64,000 bases of DNA from Paraburkholderia hayleyella (GTDB lineage: Bacteria; Pseudomonadota; Gammaproteobacteria; Burkholderiales; Burkholderiaceae), in contig NZ_QPES01000001.1 of assembly GCF_009455685.1 (NCBI RefSeq), positions 1,302,001-1,366,000 of the forward strand. The letters run 5' to 3'. Position numbers and translations under genes: made by a program. Below the pieces are notes generated by a model. It was not told the DNA's origin. It saw nothing but the letters and a program-made list of their open reading frames with translations, and ran no database searches. Position 1 is the first letter of the stretch. Each line of letters starts with the position of its first letter. Shown piece after piece: positions 63,091-64,000 of this stretch.

Positions 63091-64000
63091 GCAAACCTCC
63101 TGTTACGCAATGCGTGGTGAGGGTCGATCATACCCGCCTTCACAAAAGCCTTGAAATGGCCCGCCCGCCGGCATGGCCCGAGAAGGAGCCGGAAAGCAAG
63201 GCGGGCTTTGCCTTGACCCCGTTTTCAGCGCATTTTCAGCATGTTGTTCGCGGCTCGCGTGAAAGTTTTTAACGGATTGTTCGTCACGGCGGGTTCCGCG
63301 ATGGCGGGCTTCACGGCATAATTCCGGGATTGTGCCAGGACGCGCTGGGGAGGCGGGTTTGGCTAGCGTTGCCGGGATGGCGTGTGATACCGCCAGATTG
63401 TGGGTACCGGTCTTAACGCCTGGGGTCCGCCGCTGCTGCGGCTATCTGGTTTGCGGGGTTTGCGGTCTGGCGCACGCACGGCGGCATTCCGCTCTTGCTG
63501 TACCATCCGCTCCGCGATCACCGTTGGCTTCATTCAATGAGCTGAAAGTTAACGGAATGGCTTGAACTGCTGAACGGCTTGCGCCCACTTGCCATGGTGC
63601 CGCCAGAGGCTTCTGCTGGGCGCCTGCACGCATTACGGGAAGCGTTTAAGCCTTCACGTGACCTGGCCACGGGCCGCCAGCCGGCATGAGGCGCTGGCGG
63701 CTTATTCGCTGCTGCGTCTGATGTCAGCCAAATTGTCAGCCAAATTGTCGGCCAAATTGTCGGCCAAATTGCAGTCTTATCCGTTTTGACTCTGAACTGA
63801 ATCCCGCTGCAATCCAGGCCCGATCGCCGGGCATGTCGCGGATGGCCCTGAAATACAGGAAGTAGTAGTGTCGTGCCGGTTTGTCTCTCGCCGGTCCACG
63901 CGTTGTTCACGCCAACGAATCACCGCGCCCATGCGTTTAGCCATGTTTGAATTCCACTGTCCGGACCGCCTTTTTTGCAGCCGTGCCTGGGTGACCCCCG
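63091..64000. other. Gene-poor region at the window end
   Basis: 910 bases with no ORF I can support: several 60-130 residue frames on both strands lack family features, signals or ribosome sites. A frame around 63545-63685 (+) has coding-like composition but stops early, and might be a decayed gene. A 12-base tandem repeat is at 63723. A gene may begin beyond the window edge. Confidence 0.4.
63723..63770 (+). repeat. Four 12-base tandem repeats
   Basis: GTCAGCCAAATT twice, then GTCGGCCAAATT twice. It lies outside any supported gene. Confidence 0.93.

Noticed and set aside
63530..63910. 126-residue ORF on -
   Set aside because: Contains the repeat-derived Trp-Pro-Thr-Ile run, no ribosome site and no family similarity.

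Overview
This is a high-GC chromosomal window from a beta-proteobacterium, almost certainly a Burkholderiaceae member (Burkholderia sensu lato). The case rests on gene content and order: a Kdo 3-hydroxylase (kdoO) beside waaA, a DUF2844/DUF3443 lipoprotein pair, cysI-DUF934-cysH-cysD-cysN-cobA-cbiX, lptG/lptF divergent from pepA-holC-DUF2486, ilvD divergent from a LysR gene next to lgt, and zapA followed by a 6S RNA. Most genes are housekeeping or envelope genes. There is no CRISPR array, complete IS element, rRNA or recognisable tRNA.

Layout. 1-6.5 kb: 3' end of otsA, an ABC exporter, a GT4 glycosyltransferase, an unknown membrane protein and a stand-alone APS kinase. 6.5-17.8 kb: a small O-antigen/surface-glycan locus. 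A WbpM-type dehydratase, a WbpV-type reductase/epimerase and a WbpL-type (frameshifted) initiating transferase lie on +. They converge on wzx, a GT2, a GT4, galE and an intact WecA-like transferase on -. Two VapBC-type toxin-antitoxin modules sit at the convergence point. 18-23 kb: manB/algC, waaC, kdoO and waaA for the LPS core. 23-27 kb: DUF3443 and DUF2844 exported proteins, rhodanese, isoaspartyl methyltransferase and a small protein. 26.8-34.8 kb: cysB and the sulfate-assimilation operon with siroheme enzymes. 34.8-42 kb: lptG/lptF, pepA, holC, cytochrome c and ilvD (frameshifted). 42-46.8 kb: LysR, lgt, SIMPL, EVE, 6S RNA, zapA and a ZapB-like coiled coil. 46.9-53.8 kb: a cobalamin riboswitch controlling btuB (frameshifted), btuC, btuD, cobT, cobS and cobC. 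54-63 kb: EamA transporter, two small lipoproteins, thiC with a TPP riboswitch, pirin, a Spy-like protein divergent from a two-component system, and a small conserved protein. The last 900 bases hold no gene I can support.

How the parts fit. LPS biogenesis is well represented (core, Kdo modification, O-antigen synthesis, LptF/G export). Sulfate assimilation is nearly complete: ATP sulfurylase, an Fe-S type APS reductase, sulfite reductase and two siroheme enzymes. The B12 locus covers uptake and lower-ligand assembly only.

Most notable observations. (1) The DUF3443 lipoprotein carries two Asp-Thr/Ser-Gly motifs in a bilobed, pepsin-like arrangement behind a 16-unit Gly/Thr linker. (2) Three otherwise intact genes (wbpL-like, ilvD, btuB) are each broken by what looks like a one-base loss in a G/C run that is now exactly five long. 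That is either a systematic sequence error or a shared mutational signature. (3) Short in-phase tandem repeats recur across the window, including inside two exported proteins.
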